A stretch of DNA of 64,000 nucleotides from Falsiroseomonas frigidaquae (GCF_012163145.1 NZ_JAAVTX010000001.1:248001-312000), one strand, 5' to 3'. Counted from the first letter of the stretch, positions 18,301-24,917 are shown. Program-made: numbers and translations. The notes: a model not told the origin generated them from the sequence alone.

Positions 18301-18587
18301 GCGCCGAGGGCCACAGCTGCCAGCGTCGCAGCCACGCCTGTGCCAACAGCGCCCATCGCGGACAGCCCGGCGCCCACCGGGCCGAGCCGCGATGCCAAGC
18401 CTCCCAGCATCCGCTCCGCGGTGGCGCCGCTGTCGCCGAGCTCGCGGAGCGAGGTGCCGGCATTGCCCATCCCCGACTGAATGCGCCGGCTGGTGCGCTC
18501 CGCCGTTGCACCAGCTGCGGCGAGGGCCTGCTCAACCTGGCGGGCATCGCCACGGATCACGATCTCGAAGGTGCGGGAGCCAGACAT
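12366..18587 (-). CDS. Tape measure protein with 17 tandem 26-residue repeats
   Basis: The 2073-residue protein sets tail length and helps DNA entry. Residues 1-330 hold the N-terminal tape-measure domain (EMVVSLNRLKSATGS, MPQLAERLAGELGVS). Long coiled coils follow, then a Gly/Ala-rich hydrophobic segment around 690-850 and further coiled coils. At 1421-1862 there are 17 units of the form LRQ-x-VEQ-x-LGR-x-LT-x-AE-x-A-x-LE. The C-terminus has FARGGLPEMVS-type glycine motifs. By the usual 1.5 angstrom per residue, a tail near 300 nm could be expected. Its stop overlaps the next gene by 4 nt. The repeats are unusual for a tape measure. Confidence 0.92.
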   Translation of the reverse strand: MSGSRTFEIVIRGDARQVEQALAAAGATAERTSRRIQSGMGNAGTSLRELGDSGATAERMLGGLASRLGPVGAGLSAMGAVGTGVAATLAAVALGAAAVARAGEEMVVSLNRLKSATGSVEAARDVYERLYRVSLQTGVSVSESVDAFSRFAIAGRAIGATNEQVVELVATIQSAGKLAGASAQEVGAASMQLAQALASGVLQGDELRSLLEQMPQLAERLAGELGVSIGELRRMGSEGRLTADRVFPALLRAGEDLRKELGQMAPTMADGFATLRTATQRFLGDLDEALGLSRRIGAALQGAGEALDGARRRFVPTATEQLEQIEAEARARIATLQAQLTQLDQRAPSARRGSIQPALQATAREASGGAAVREAELRAEVARQLAIIEDAQIQRIAIESEGDLRSFNEQMQGQARAQAARRADLTTRVEALRQQLDQVAKAEADHAKRMETLRGALAGGAIDQARYNRLVAQSEEALAKAREGAARAAADPAAERAAEKRRDVLATVERELDAAERERDAALLSAQARRELAVQMDIERRIREAGIPAVERRTEAEREAAETIERQVRATQSMREETARATEARQQATQAAERATQEASGRAEESVREMARTSERIAEDASEAIFDSLTDRGRAQSVMDWFRTLFKRIAVQALSANVLLPITTQVVGLAPSVFGASGAAAGAGTAGGGMSGLGSLSNLYSLGSNAYSMYTGAGATGMAAGINSLGVSSGLFGNGVTFSAGSGAASYGGFGVAGEGAVSGVFGSGTASAALGGIGLGFAGGSMLGGYLAGDSEARQTNAQIGAGAGSLAGFAIGTMLGGPVLGAILGGLMGGGAGGLIGPGPKTNAYGFGVGAEDGRFTLDGYLSRTGNGNGGAEAYAAASQTFAAVNALIAAAGVSVSGASTIAAGGDVDPSHRGSAGAALQDFRFTAANDSRLDAVLQGRTFDSVEALAGIIQEVQQLGAVVDAINDPVSAFQQQVDTLHASFDASIQSAQRLGFGEAELTAERDRQVAALIAQRDTQVAVSRAEIAENLLRAQGRSAQADAAQAQREANVAIEAYRDNLKALGLTVAEAAPHVAALTEQLVAQQRATAAATQEAQRRAIADLDTGSRRAIAAASGHVADGRAADLFAFDESTRRRLAEAEAELKSLGFTAEAIAPRLAQLQDQLRLEREALEASYRAREDAARQALDDRVFAATSDNSTLAGALAALERQQARERLEAARTGLVSLTELQVVHAVETAKVMQDFAAQAQAAATQTRDAMRGLGGGIREYLDRLAGTPAGGLSPAAQLQAAQAAFQRDLTLAQGGDQAALGRITNSADALLAAQQAWSGSGGQTAAMREWVTSQLGMLPAVRDYDAEMLAALQALPGNISATLDLKGRILELYEPAILQRVDPAIRQIIESLRPLSEAELRQMVSAGTIRQAVEQVLGRPLTAAELARLKGAGTLRQMVEQLLGRALTPAEVARLENAGTLRQVVEQMLGRTLTPAEAARLEAPGSVRQVVEQILGRGLTAVELARLETGGTLRQVVEQLLGRTLTAAEAARLEAPGTVRQAVEQIMGRALTAAELAQLEGPGPVRQTVEQLLGRALTAAELAKLEDAGTLRQVVEQILGRTLTEAEAGRLRGSGNVRQTVEQFLGRLLTADEFAKLSKPRNINQIVQQFLGRPLTAAEMAKLEDAGSIRQTVEQILGRTLTAAETARLEDAGALRQTVEQILGRTLTEAEAAKLRASGNVRQTVEQFLGRVLTEAEFAQLSKPRNINQIVQQFLGRPLTAAEVARLEGAATLRQVVEQMLGRTLTAAELAKLEDAGTLRQVVEQILGRALTAADLARLQQPGTVQQLVEQMLGRALTPAEKAALVSAGAVPRTITQQILGPTGAELLTAANIARTIQLGFDYAVTNQFSYLHNLADIRTFLFHLREAARGAGGGLRVTTLQASGTLNGAFADGGGVLANSPGWGGNYGGLVANAMGNAMARARVIPFARGGLPEMVSAPTFAPMAMFGEAGPEAIMPLRRGRDGRLGVAMQGGDGARSLAQLQHMTAVLQAGFKTLLQGFGGLQQEMADLRRRLDPDRAA
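13002..14327 (-). repeat. 17 coding repeats of 78 bp in the tape measure
   Basis: Seventeen units of 78 bp follow without spacers. Units 8-10 (13548-13781) and 12-14 (13236-13469) form a matching three-unit block that contains the distinctive SKPRN-INQIVQQF junction. This indicates a later duplication with a period of four units (312 bp). Frame is kept throughout. Confidence 0.9.
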
Positions 18588-18652
18588 TGCTTTCCTTTGG
18601 GGGAAAAGGTGCTGGGGCGCGCGTTCGCGCTACCCGACAGGACCGGGAAATT

Positions 18653-18709
18653 GTATCCTTTCGGATACTTTCCGCTTGAGGTCGCGACCGTATCCTGTAG
18701 AATACGGAC
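18653..18709 (+). promoter_or_regulatory. Promoter and twin operators of the toxin-antitoxin pair
   Basis: Two related palindromes lie 37 bp apart centre to centre: GTATCC-TTTC-GGATAC (18653-18668) and GTATCC-TGTA-GAATAC (18690-18705). The second covers a -10 box TAGAAT (18698-18703) that sits 16 bp after TTGAGG (18676-18681). The expected transcription start falls on the toxin ATG at 18710, so the message is probably leaderless. The antitoxin is the likely ligand. Confidence 0.6.
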
Positions 18710-19006
18710 ATGATCACGCTGCGCAGCACCGAAGCCTTCTCCGCCTGGATCAAGTCCCTGCGGGACCGCGAGGCGAAGGCCCGCATCGCGCGGCGGCTGG
18801 AGCGACTTCAGGCTGGCAACCCCGGCGATGTGAAGCCGGTCGGTCAGGGCGTGTCAGAGCTGCGGATCACCTACGGCCCCGGCTACCGCATCTACTTCGT
18901 GCAGCGCGGGTCCGTGGTGATCATCCTGCTGTGCGGCGGCGACAAGGCGACACAGCAGCGGGACATCGAGCTGGCCAAGCGGCTGGCGCAGGAAGCGGAG
19001 GAATGA
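18710..19006 (+). CDS. RelE/HigB-like toxin (HI1419 type)
   Basis: The 98-residue product matches the phage-derived killer family: FSAWIKSLRDREAKARIARRLERL at the N-terminus, then ELRITYGPGYRIYFVQ and a hydrophobic strand before LCGGDK. These toxins are RelE-fold ribonucleases acting on ribosome-bound mRNA. It reads against the surrounding late operon, between the tail chaperones and the tape measure, and overlaps its antitoxin in an ATGA. It looks like a self-contained moron cassette. Confidence 0.88.
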   Translation: MITLRSTEAFSAWIKSLRDREAKARIARRLERLQAGNPGDVKPVGQGVSELRITYGPGYRIYFVQRGSVVIILLCGGDKATQQRDIELAKRLAQEAEE

Positions 19007-19305
19007 AGATGGCCAAGACCCAGGAATTCGACCCGGCGGAGCTGCTGGACGATCAGGAAACCCAGGCGAGGTATCTGCGCCTGGCGCTGGAGGAAGACGG
19101 GCTGCCGGGCCTGATGCAGGCCCTCGGCACTGTTGCGCGGGCTCGCGGCATGGCCAGCGTGGCGGAAGCCACCGGGCTGGGCCGCGAAAGCCTCTACAAG
19201 ACCCTGCGCGAGACCGGGAATCCCCGCGTGGAGACGCTGATGCAGGTACTGGACGCGCTGGGCATGCGGCTGACGGTGGAGCCAGCCGGCACCCCCCTCA
19301 CCTAG
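19003..19305 (+). CDS. HigA-like antitoxin (HI1420 type)
   Basis: The 100-residue protein begins MKMAKTQEFDPAELL and carries a helix-turn-helix (SVAEATGLGRESLYKTLRE) with the C-terminal half LMQVLDALGMRLTVEP typical of addiction-module antidotes. It should neutralise the upstream toxin and repress the pair through the palindromes at 18653-18705. An internal ATG at 19009 is an alternative start. Its end overlaps the convergent tail chaperone frame by 8 bp. Confidence 0.88.
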   Translation: MKMAKTQEFDPAELLDDQETQARYLRLALEEDGLPGLMQALGTVARARGMASVAEATGLGRESLYKTLRETGNPRVETLMQVLDALGMRLTVEPAGTPLT

Positions 19306-19519
19306 CGGCTGACGCCTCCGCCGCCTTCGCCTCGGCGTAGAGCGCCGCCATGCGCTCGTTTTCCAAGCGCGGGTTCTTGCCCGTCTTCGATTCCTGCCAG
19401 CCGTTCAGGGCTGCGCAGAGTTCCGCCAGCGTGGCGTCCCAGACCGCCGCCGGCGGCCAGCGCAACCAGCCGCAGCCCTGTTCCAGCAGACGCTGGTAGG
19501 GCAGCGGCTGGGGCGTCAG
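19298..19519 (-). CDS. Tail assembly chaperone, -1 frame extension
   Basis: This frame encodes TPQPLPYQRLLEQGCGWLRW and PPAAVWDATLAELCAALNGW, like the second tail chaperone of gene transfer agents (rcc01693/TAC family). It has no ATG, GTG or TTG start near its 5' end. It follows the upstream chaperone in the -1 frame directly after a slippery heptamer, so it is most likely made only as the C-terminal part of a fusion of about 200 residues, as in lambda G-T. Confidence 0.75.
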   Translation of the reverse strand: MTPQPLPYQRLLEQGCGWLRWPPAAVWDATLAELCAALNGWQESKTGKNPRLENERMAALYAEAKAAEASAAR

Positions 19520-19525
19520 TTTCCC
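19466..19525 (-). other. Predicted -1 ribosomal frameshift site
   Basis: The heptamer GGGAAAC (19525-19519) lies in frame as G-GGA-AAC immediately before the zero-frame TGA. Seven nucleotides later a stem starts: CCAGCCGC pairs with GCGGCTGG, then one T-T mismatch, then GCCCT with AGGGC, enclosing an inner hairpin CCAGC-GTCT-GCTGG. Slip sequence, spacing and stem match the classical -1 signal. This is a reading from sequence only. Confidence 0.75.
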
Positions 19526-19899
19526 GCCGGCGGCTTCTTTCCATCCTCCGGCTGGTCGGAGGCGAGACCGAAGGCCAGCAGGATCTGCGCCCGGTTCATC
19601 ACCTCCACCAGGCCGGCGGCTTCCAGGGCCTCGTCCAGCGCCTCCCCGCTCGGCGCATCCTCCGGCAGCAGCACCTTCAGCAGCGCCCGCAGCTCGGTGA
19701 TGCGGAACTGCCGCGCCTGCATCCGGTCGAACAGCGCGGTGGCCGGGCCGAACCTAGTCTCCACCTCGCACATCAGGCCGAGCGAGGCCCGCACGGGGTA
19801 GTCCCGGCCCGCCAGGGTGAACGTCACGGTCTTGCGGCTGGGGTTCAGGTGCGCCACCGGGCTGGCGGCCGGCGCCGGGGCGGGGTTCGGATCGGTCAT
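19516..19899 (-). CDS. Tail assembly chaperone (GTA gp10/TAC type)
   Basis: The 127-residue zero-frame product contains KTVTFTLAGRDYPVRASLGL and MCEVETRFGPATALFDRMQ, which match the gene-transfer-agent TAC family placed between tail tube and tape measure. It should coat the tape measure during tail assembly. The start is an ATG at 19899 after a purine-rich stretch. Its last sense codons GGA-AAC are part of the frameshift heptamer, so a minority of ribosomes should extend it by 73 residues. Confidence 0.85.
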   Translation of the reverse strand: MTDPNPAPAPAASPVAHLNPSRKTVTFTLAGRDYPVRASLGLMCEVETRFGPATALFDRMQARQFRITELRALLKVLLPEDAPSGEALDEALEAAGLVEVMNRAQILLAFGLASDQPEDGKKPPAGN

Positions 19900-19961
19900 G
19901 GTGGTCTTTCCAGTGATGGCTTGCGGGGGCGGCCAGCGCCGGCGGGCCGGCGCCGGCGGCG

Positions 19962-20381
19962 TCAGGTGGCGGCGACGATGGTGGGCGCGCCGATGCTCTG
20001 CAACGAGGCCTGGAAGGTCTGCGCGTCGTTGTAGGCGCCGGTGACAGTCCAGTTCTGCACCGTGAACAGCCCGGTCATCTGGCCGCCATTGCCGAAGGAC
20101 ACGCGGAAGTATCCGCTGGTCTTGCCGGTCATGTGTGCCACCAGGGCGGCGAAGGCGGTGCCGGTGCTGACGATGCCGTCGATCGAGACATCGATGCTGG
20201 CGACGCCGGCATCCGTCAGCAGCTCCCGCCACCCGGCGGAGGAGACGTTGGTGATGTCGACGGGGCCGTTGTCGCCGCTCATCCCCGTGGTGCGCACGCC
20301 GGGGATCTCGACGAAGGTGCTGCCGCCATTGGTGCTGATCAGCACCTTTCCATCGCGGCCTTTGTAGGCGGTCGTTGGCAT
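19962..20381 (-). CDS. Major tail tube protein
   Basis: The 139-residue protein has the features of the TP901-1-type tube family: KVLISTNGGSTFVEIPGVR, GWRELLTDAG and a C-terminal beta region (FTVQNWTVTGAYNDAQTF). It polymerises into the tail tube around the tape measure. It sits at the expected place, between tail terminator and chaperones, although two sugar-modification genes intervene upstream. Confidence 0.9.
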   Translation of the reverse strand: MPTTAYKGRDGKVLISTNGGSTFVEIPGVRTTGMSGDNGPVDITNVSSAGWRELLTDAGVASIDVSIDGIVSTGTAFAALVAHMTGKTSGYFRVSFGNGGQMTGLFTVQNWTVTGAYNDAQTFQASLQSIGAPTIVAAT

Positions 20382-20445
20382 GTTCAGGTTTCCCTTTCAG
20401 GGTGATGGATGGTGGAGGTTTGGCCGCGCGGCGCGGCCGGCCGTC

Positions 20446-21306
20446 TCAGCGCCAGTGCTCGGAGAGCCAGTCGCTGGAGATCTCGTGCGGCTTCGGGTTG
20501 CCGTAGAACATCGAGACGCGCACGCCGTCCGGCGCGGGCATGTCGCGGGTGCCGTAGGGATGCCAGCCGATCTGGCCCGGCAGCAGATCCTGCGCCCAGC
20601 GCCAGACGATGCTGCGCGCCAGCAGCGCTTCCTGGACCAGGCCCTGGTCGCCCCACATGCCCTTGCCATCGGTCAGCCGGCGCATCATCGCCTCCGGCTC
20701 CGCCAGCATCGCCTCATGGATGCAGGAGAGATCCACGGACCAGCGCATCAGGCTGCTGTTGATCCAGCCTCGTGCCAGATCCCAGGCCATCAGCACCGGG
20801 TCCGCCGCATTCGCCAGCTCGGACAGGTCGCCGCAGATGACGGTATCGAGGTCCAGATACAGCACTGGCCCGTCAAACAGGCCGGGCCGGAACAGCTCCA
20901 CCTTGGCCCAGAAGCCGGGCCAGCGATGCAGCAGCGGCACCACCTCCACCCCCTCGCCCAGATCGTCCTGGGAATCCGTCAGGCAGACGAAGCGGTGCGG
21001 CCGCGACAGGTGGCGCGCCACCGCGCGAGCGAGGCGGCCGACATAGTCGTGGCCGTCATAGATGCCGCCGGTGCGGTAGACGCAGGCGACGGTCAGCGGC
21101 GCATCGCCCAGGCTGGGCGGCAGCCAGGGATCGTCGGGGCGGATGGTCTCGGGGTTCGGCGCCAGCTCAGCCTCCCCGGCATCCAGATGCTCGTGCGCCC
21201 AGGCCTCGGGCAGGTCCAGCACCTCGCCGGGGAAGTAGAAGAACGCGGTGCGCGCGCTGTCGGGCAGCACCCGCCGCGACATGGGCGCCGTGAAGCGGAT
21301 CCACAT
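20446..21306 (-). CDS. Glycosyltransferase with phage-type N-terminal domain
   Basis: Residues 75-286 form a GT-A-like glycosyltransferase: VACVYRTGGIYDGHDYVGRL, PHRFVCLTD, and the metal-binding DxD in VLYLDLDTV. The first 60 residues (MWIRFTAPMSRRVLP, FYFPGEVLDLP) resemble the small stand-alone phage proteins that begin MWVRFT and lie near capsid genes. The gene appears to be a fusion of that domain to an enzyme. It lies inside the head-tail operon beside an FkbM methyltransferase. Modification of a virion protein or of the host envelope are both possible. Confidence 0.8.
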   Translation of the reverse strand: MWIRFTAPMSRRVLPDSARTAFFYFPGEVLDLPEAWAHEHLDAGEAELAPNPETIRPDDPWLPPSLGDAPLTVACVYRTGGIYDGHDYVGRLARAVARHLSRPHRFVCLTDSQDDLGEGVEVVPLLHRWPGFWAKVELFRPGLFDGPVLYLDLDTVICGDLSELANAADPVLMAWDLARGWINSSLMRWSVDLSCIHEAMLAEPEAMMRRLTDGKGMWGDQGLVQEALLARSIVWRWAQDLLPGQIGWHPYGTRDMPAPDGVRVSMFYGNPKPHEISSDWLSEHWR

Positions 21307-21318
21307 GGATCGGGCCTT

Positions 21319-21933
21319 TCAGGTGGGGATGAGGATGGAGTCTGTGTTGCTGCGCTCGGCCAGGCGGTAGCCAAGGCCGATCAGGAAGGCGCGGGCGCCG
21401 AGGTCCGGCAGGCCATGGCTGGCAGCCCAGCCGGCCTCCTCGATCACCACGACGGGGCGGCAGCGGCGGATCGTCTCCCGCGCGCCGATCAGCGCCGGCA
21501 GCTCGTACCCTTCCAGGTCCAGCTTCAGCAGATCGAGCGCGGGCAGGCGGAGGCTATCCAGCGCCCGCATGGGCACCGGCAGGCCCTCGGCGGTGATCAT
21601 CTGCTGGCCGGAATTGGCGCCGGCCTCGGGGCAGAGCGCCATATGCGCTTGGCCATCCGCCGCGCCCAGCGCGGCCGCATGGATGGTGACATTGGGGCAG
21701 CCGGCCAGGTTGTCCGCCAGGCAGGACCGGTTTTCGGCGCAGGGCTCGAAGGCCAGCACCTGCGCGAAATCGGCGGCCATCGGCAGGGACCAGGTGCCGA
21801 TATGCGCGCCGCCATCTACCGCCACGCCGCGTGCCGAGACACGCGCCAGCGCCGCCTCATACAGCCAGCCGGGCCCCTGATTGCACAACGCCGCCAGCTG
21901 CCAGTGGCGGCACCAATCGGGCGCGCGGATCAC
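21319..21933 (-). CDS. FkbM family methyltransferase
   Basis: The 204-residue enzyme has the SAM-binding motif VAVDGGAHIGTWSLP, the acidic strand end VLAFEPCAENRSCL, and LLKLDLEGYELPAL, all typical of FkbM O-methyltransferases that modify sugars. The GTG start overlaps the tail terminator stop (GTGA), so it is translated with the head-tail genes. The neighbour downstream is a glycosyltransferase, so the pair may add and cap a sugar. Confidence 0.85.
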   Translation of the reverse strand: MIRAPDWCRHWQLAALCNQGPGWLYEAALARVSARGVAVDGGAHIGTWSLPMAADFAQVLAFEPCAENRSCLADNLAGCPNVTIHAAALGAADGQAHMALCPEAGANSGQQMITAEGLPVPMRALDSLRLPALDLLKLDLEGYELPALIGARETIRRCRPVVVIEEAGWAASHGLPDLGARAFLIGLGYRLAERSNTDSILIPT

Positions 21934-22379
21934 CGGAAGCCGCCCATCTTGAAGGTGACGGTGTGAACATCCTCGCCGGCGGGGCGCTGGCCCTGCGCAT
22001 CCAGCTTGCGCTCCGACGCCAGTTCCTCGACATCCAGCACCAGGTCCAGCAGCGCCGGATCGGTGAAGACGGCCGCCTCCACGCCCGCGGCGATGGCGTC
22101 GAGCTGCTCCTCCGCCTCGGCATCCGCCTGCGGCTCCACCCGCGCATGGATGCGGAACTGGCAGCGTGCCAGGTCGAAGCCATCGGCGGCCGAGTTGTGC
22201 ACCCAGGCGTCCAGGTAGATCAGCAGCGCGGGAAAGGCCGCGACCTGGCCCTTTCCCGCGCCCTGCATCGGCCAGGTGCGCGCCGGGAAGATGCGGGCTG
22301 CGACCTGCGGCACATTGGCGCCCAGCGCGACGATCAGCGCCTCGCGCAGCGTGGCACGAATGGCGATGCTGGAGGTCAT
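21930..22379 (-). CDS. Tail terminator protein, gpU-like
   Basis: The 149-residue product begins SSIAIRATLREALIVALG and has the pattern of minor tail protein U-like terminators (FPALLIYLDAWVHNS, then a cysteine-containing beta region). It would cap the tail tube and define the head-joining end. The start at 22379 is chosen because it overlaps the upstream stop in an ATGA; an ATG 15 nt further upstream is less likely. Confidence 0.7.
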   Translation of the reverse strand: MTSSIAIRATLREALIVALGANVPQVAARIFPARTWPMQGAGKGQVAAFPALLIYLDAWVHNSAADGFDLARCQFRIHARVEPQADAEAEEQLDAIAAGVEAAVFTDPALLDLVLDVEELASERKLDAQGQRPAGEDVHTVTFKMGGFR

Positions 22380-22759
22380 GCGTCCTCGCTCCATTCCGCC
22401 AGGGCCAGCACTGCGCCGCCCGGCCCATCCTGCTGCACATCGGTCACGATGAAGGTCTCCAGCACGCCGCCCGTCGGCAGCGGGCGGTCAGCCGGAATCT
22501 GCTGGCTGGCCAGCAGCGCGACGGTCACGACGTCGCCCTGCCCCGGCGTGGTGCCCGGCGGGAAGGCCGCCAGCTCCACGCCCAGCCGCACCACAGCGAT
22601 GGACTGTGCGGCGGCGCCGGGGAATTCCAGTAGCTGCGTCGTGCGGTCGAAGACGGCGCGCAGGGCGGTGCTGACCTCGCCCTGCGCCCGGTACAGCACC
22701 GCGGCGCCATACAACCGCTGCGCCGGGCGCAGGTTCAGCCGCGCCAGGTTGATGGCCAT
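22376..22759 (-). CDS. Head completion/head-tail joining protein
   Basis: The 127-residue protein starts at the ATG at 22759 (INLARLNLRPAQRLYGAAVL). It is mostly beta, with LLEFPGAAAQSIAVVRLGVE in the middle, in the pattern of the ATP-binding-sugar-transporter-like (Gifsy-2) head closure proteins. Its position between the major capsid protein and the tail terminator fits. Identification is from context and pattern only. Confidence 0.6.
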   Translation of the reverse strand: MAINLARLNLRPAQRLYGAAVLYRAQGEVSTALRAVFDRTTQLLEFPGAAAQSIAVVRLGVELAAFPPGTTPGQGDVVTVALLASQQIPADRPLPTGGVLETFIVTDVQQDGPGGAVLALAEWSEDA

Positions 22760-22767
22760 CGCCGCGG

Positions 22768-23787
22768 CTACTCTTCGGCGGTGCGGGTGCCGCGCAGCAG
22801 CGTCTTCGGGCGGGTGCAGACCGGCAGCGGGTAGCTGTAGACCTCCACATCCACCCATTCGGACCGGTCCTTGTCCATGACCATCAGGGCGTAGAGGTCG
22901 AGGCCCTGGGTGTTCATGAACTCGAAGGATTCGTAGCGGGGCGCCGTGACCATCTGGAAGATATCGCGCCCGCCCTGGATGACGAAGCGGCAGTCATCGG
23001 TGGCGATGACCACCGTGGTGCCGTCATCTGTGCCGCGATAGTTGATGAAGACGATGCCGCCGAAATCCACCTTGCGCGTGCGGGTGCCCAGCAGGAACTG
23101 ATCGGCCGCCGGGCGGTTCAGGTACCATTCCCGCACGCTGTCATGCGCCACCAGGGAATCGAAGAAGGCATCGCCGCAGAGGCCGTAGACGATGCTGGTC
23201 GGCAGCATGGCGCCGGCGCTGTTGCGCTCCAGCGTGCGCACCACCTCCCGGCACTTCGCATCCACATCGGTCGTGGGATCGCCGAGGTCGAAGTCGATGG
23301 CTGCCGGCGCCGAGATGCCCCAGAAGGCCGAATAGTCGATCAGCGTGCTGCCATCCGCGTCCTTCACCAGGCCGGTGATGCCGCCCAGGCGCAAATTCTC
23401 CCAGGTCAGATCCACATCGCGGCGCAGCTTCGCCATGCGGCCCATCGCATAGCCCTGCATGGTCTCCAGCGTCGTTTCCTGGCCGAAGGCACGCATGCCG
23501 GCCACCTCATGTGCATAAATCCGGTCGGACAGCGCCAGGCGGAAGGTGCGCAGGTCACGGAGCTGGCGCTTGTCGCGCCCGCGAGTGCCGGGCGGGGCGC
23601 CGGGCGCGCTGGTCTGCACCAGCTTCAGCGTCTCGCCTTTGCTTTCGATGGCGGCCGCCGGAGTGGTGATCCGCTCCGGCTCATAGATGCCCAGCGCGCC
23701 CAGCAGGCCGGGCACATAGGGCACGGCATTGATGGCGCGGGTCAGGGAGACGGTGTTGAAGGCGTCCCCGTTGAAGATGTCGAGCAT
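22768..23787 (-). CDS. Major capsid protein, E family
   Basis: The 339-residue protein matches the lambda gpE-type family: LDIFNGDAFNTVSLTRAINA at the start, RTFRLALSDRIYAHEVAGMR in the centre, and FEFMNTQGLDLYALMVMDKD near the C-terminus. It forms the HK97-fold capsid shell. It follows the decoration protein and protease/scaffold genes, the lambda order. Confidence 0.93.
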   Translation of the reverse strand: MLDIFNGDAFNTVSLTRAINAVPYVPGLLGALGIYEPERITTPAAAIESKGETLKLVQTSAPGAPPGTRGRDKRQLRDLRTFRLALSDRIYAHEVAGMRAFGQETTLETMQGYAMGRMAKLRRDVDLTWENLRLGGITGLVKDADGSTLIDYSAFWGISAPAAIDFDLGDPTTDVDAKCREVVRTLERNSAGAMLPTSIVYGLCGDAFFDSLVAHDSVREWYLNRPAADQFLLGTRTRKVDFGGIVFINYRGTDDGTTVVIATDDCRFVIQGGRDIFQMVTAPRYESFEFMNTQGLDLYALMVMDKDRSEWVDVEVYSYPLPVCTRPKTLLRGTRTAEE

Positions 23788-23813
23788 GGGTTCTCCTGGC
23801 GTGAACGGTGGCG

Positions 23814-24500
23814 TCAGCGGATGATGATGCCGGCCGCCGCCAGCGAGACCGCCGCCGCGGCCTTCGCCGCGGTCAGGGCACCGCCGGAGAGGCTGGAATC
23901 GTAGACCAGGTCGTCGGCCTTCACCTCCGCATCCCGGGTGATGGCGACGGCGGCCAGGTCGCCGCTGGCCGGCACGGTGACGGTGTCGTAGAGGATCGCG
24001 CCGGCCTCACGGTTTGCGGCGTTGAGGAACGGCGCCCATTTCAGGCTGCCAGCGGCGACCGTGATGTCGAAGCCGTCGCCCACGACGAAGTCGGTGCCCG
24101 CATCGGTGATCACGAACTTCACCTGCTCGGCGAAGGCGACGGTGCCGCCGGCGCCGCCGGTGATCGCGGCATCCGCGATGACATCGCCATCCGGGTCTTC
24201 CAGGCGGAAGGTGCCGCCATTTGTGGCGGCGGCGATGCAGCGCACCGTGTAGATGCCAGGCTTTGCGCCCGCCAGGACGGGCGTGGTGGCGTCCATGGTG
24301 ATGGTGCCGTTGCCGGTGTTGCCGCCGGACCTCGCGGCCGCCGTGGCGGCGCCCACATCGATTTGTGCCAGCAGCGTGCCCGCCGCCAGAACGGCGAGGG
24401 CGCCGCTGCTCAGCAGCGTCACGGTGTCACGGGAGCGGGTGCGGTTGGCCTCGGACAGCAGGAATTCGCCGGCGCGCCGGCCTTCGGTCAGCGTGGTCAT
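23814..24500 (-). CDS. Head decoration protein, gpD-like
   Basis: The 228-residue product starts TTLTEGRRAGEFLLSEANRT and ends in repeated Ala-rich beta segments, typical of decoration proteins of this capsid class. The middle (residues 50-150) holds an extra DUF2190-like beta region with ITMDATTPVLAGAKPGIYTV. It would bind the capsid surface and stabilise the expanded head. Confidence 0.88.
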   Translation of the reverse strand: MTTLTEGRRAGEFLLSEANRTRSRDTVTLLSSGALAVLAAGTLLAQIDVGAATAAARSGGNTGNGTITMDATTPVLAGAKPGIYTVRCIAAATNGGTFRLEDPDGDVIADAAITGGAGGTVAFAEQVKFVITDAGTDFVVGDGFDITVAAGSLKWAPFLNAANREAGAILYDTVTVPASGDLAAVAITRDAEVKADDLVYDSSLSGGALTAAKAAAAVSLAAAGIIIR

Positions 24501-24503
24501 GGA

Positions 24504-24917
24504 TCAGAACCCCTTCCACTTCTCGCCGAAGGCCTTCTGGCCCACGCGATCCCAGGATGCGGCCACCGCCGCCGCCGGCATGGTGCTGCCACCGCCCTGC
24601 GGCTTGCTGCCCAGCGTGCCGGCTCCGGCCGGGCGGGTGGCGCTCAGCTCCCCGCCCTGCTGCGCGGCCGCGGCGCGCTCCGCCAGCAGCGTCTCGCGCA
24701 CATGCGCTTCGGTCGCGCCCTCGCGGATGAAGGTCGTGGCGCGCGCCGGCTGGCCGGCCAGCTCGCAAAGTGCGGCGATGCCGGCGGTACGGGCCTGCGC
24801 GGCGCGCTCCGCCTCCGCCCGGATCGCGGCGGCATCGGGTGCGGGCGGCTGCGTGCTGCCCTGGCCGCCTCCCTGGCTGCCCTGCGCGTTGGCGCCGGGC
24901 ACAGTCTCGTCTTCCAT
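24504..24917 (-). CDS. Nested scaffold protein from internal start
   Basis: An in-frame ATG at 24917 inside the protease gene is preceded by AAGGAG with a 5-nt spacer, much stronger than most starts in this operon. It would give a 137-residue protein (MEDETVPGANAQGSQ onwards) equal to the scaffold-like tail of the protease. Lambda makes Nu3 from gene C in the same way. Confidence 0.75.
   Translation of the reverse strand: MEDETVPGANAQGSQGGGQGSTQPPAPDAAAIRAEAERAAQARTAGIAALCELAGQPARATTFIREGATEAHVRETLLAERAAAAQQGGELSATRPAGAGTLGSKPQGGGSTMPAAAVAASWDRVGQKAFGEKWKGF

Noticed and set aside
19302-19544. 80-codon minus-strand frame at the chaperone junction
   Set aside because: Out-of-frame shadow; the real coding frame here is the -1 extension of the tail chaperone.
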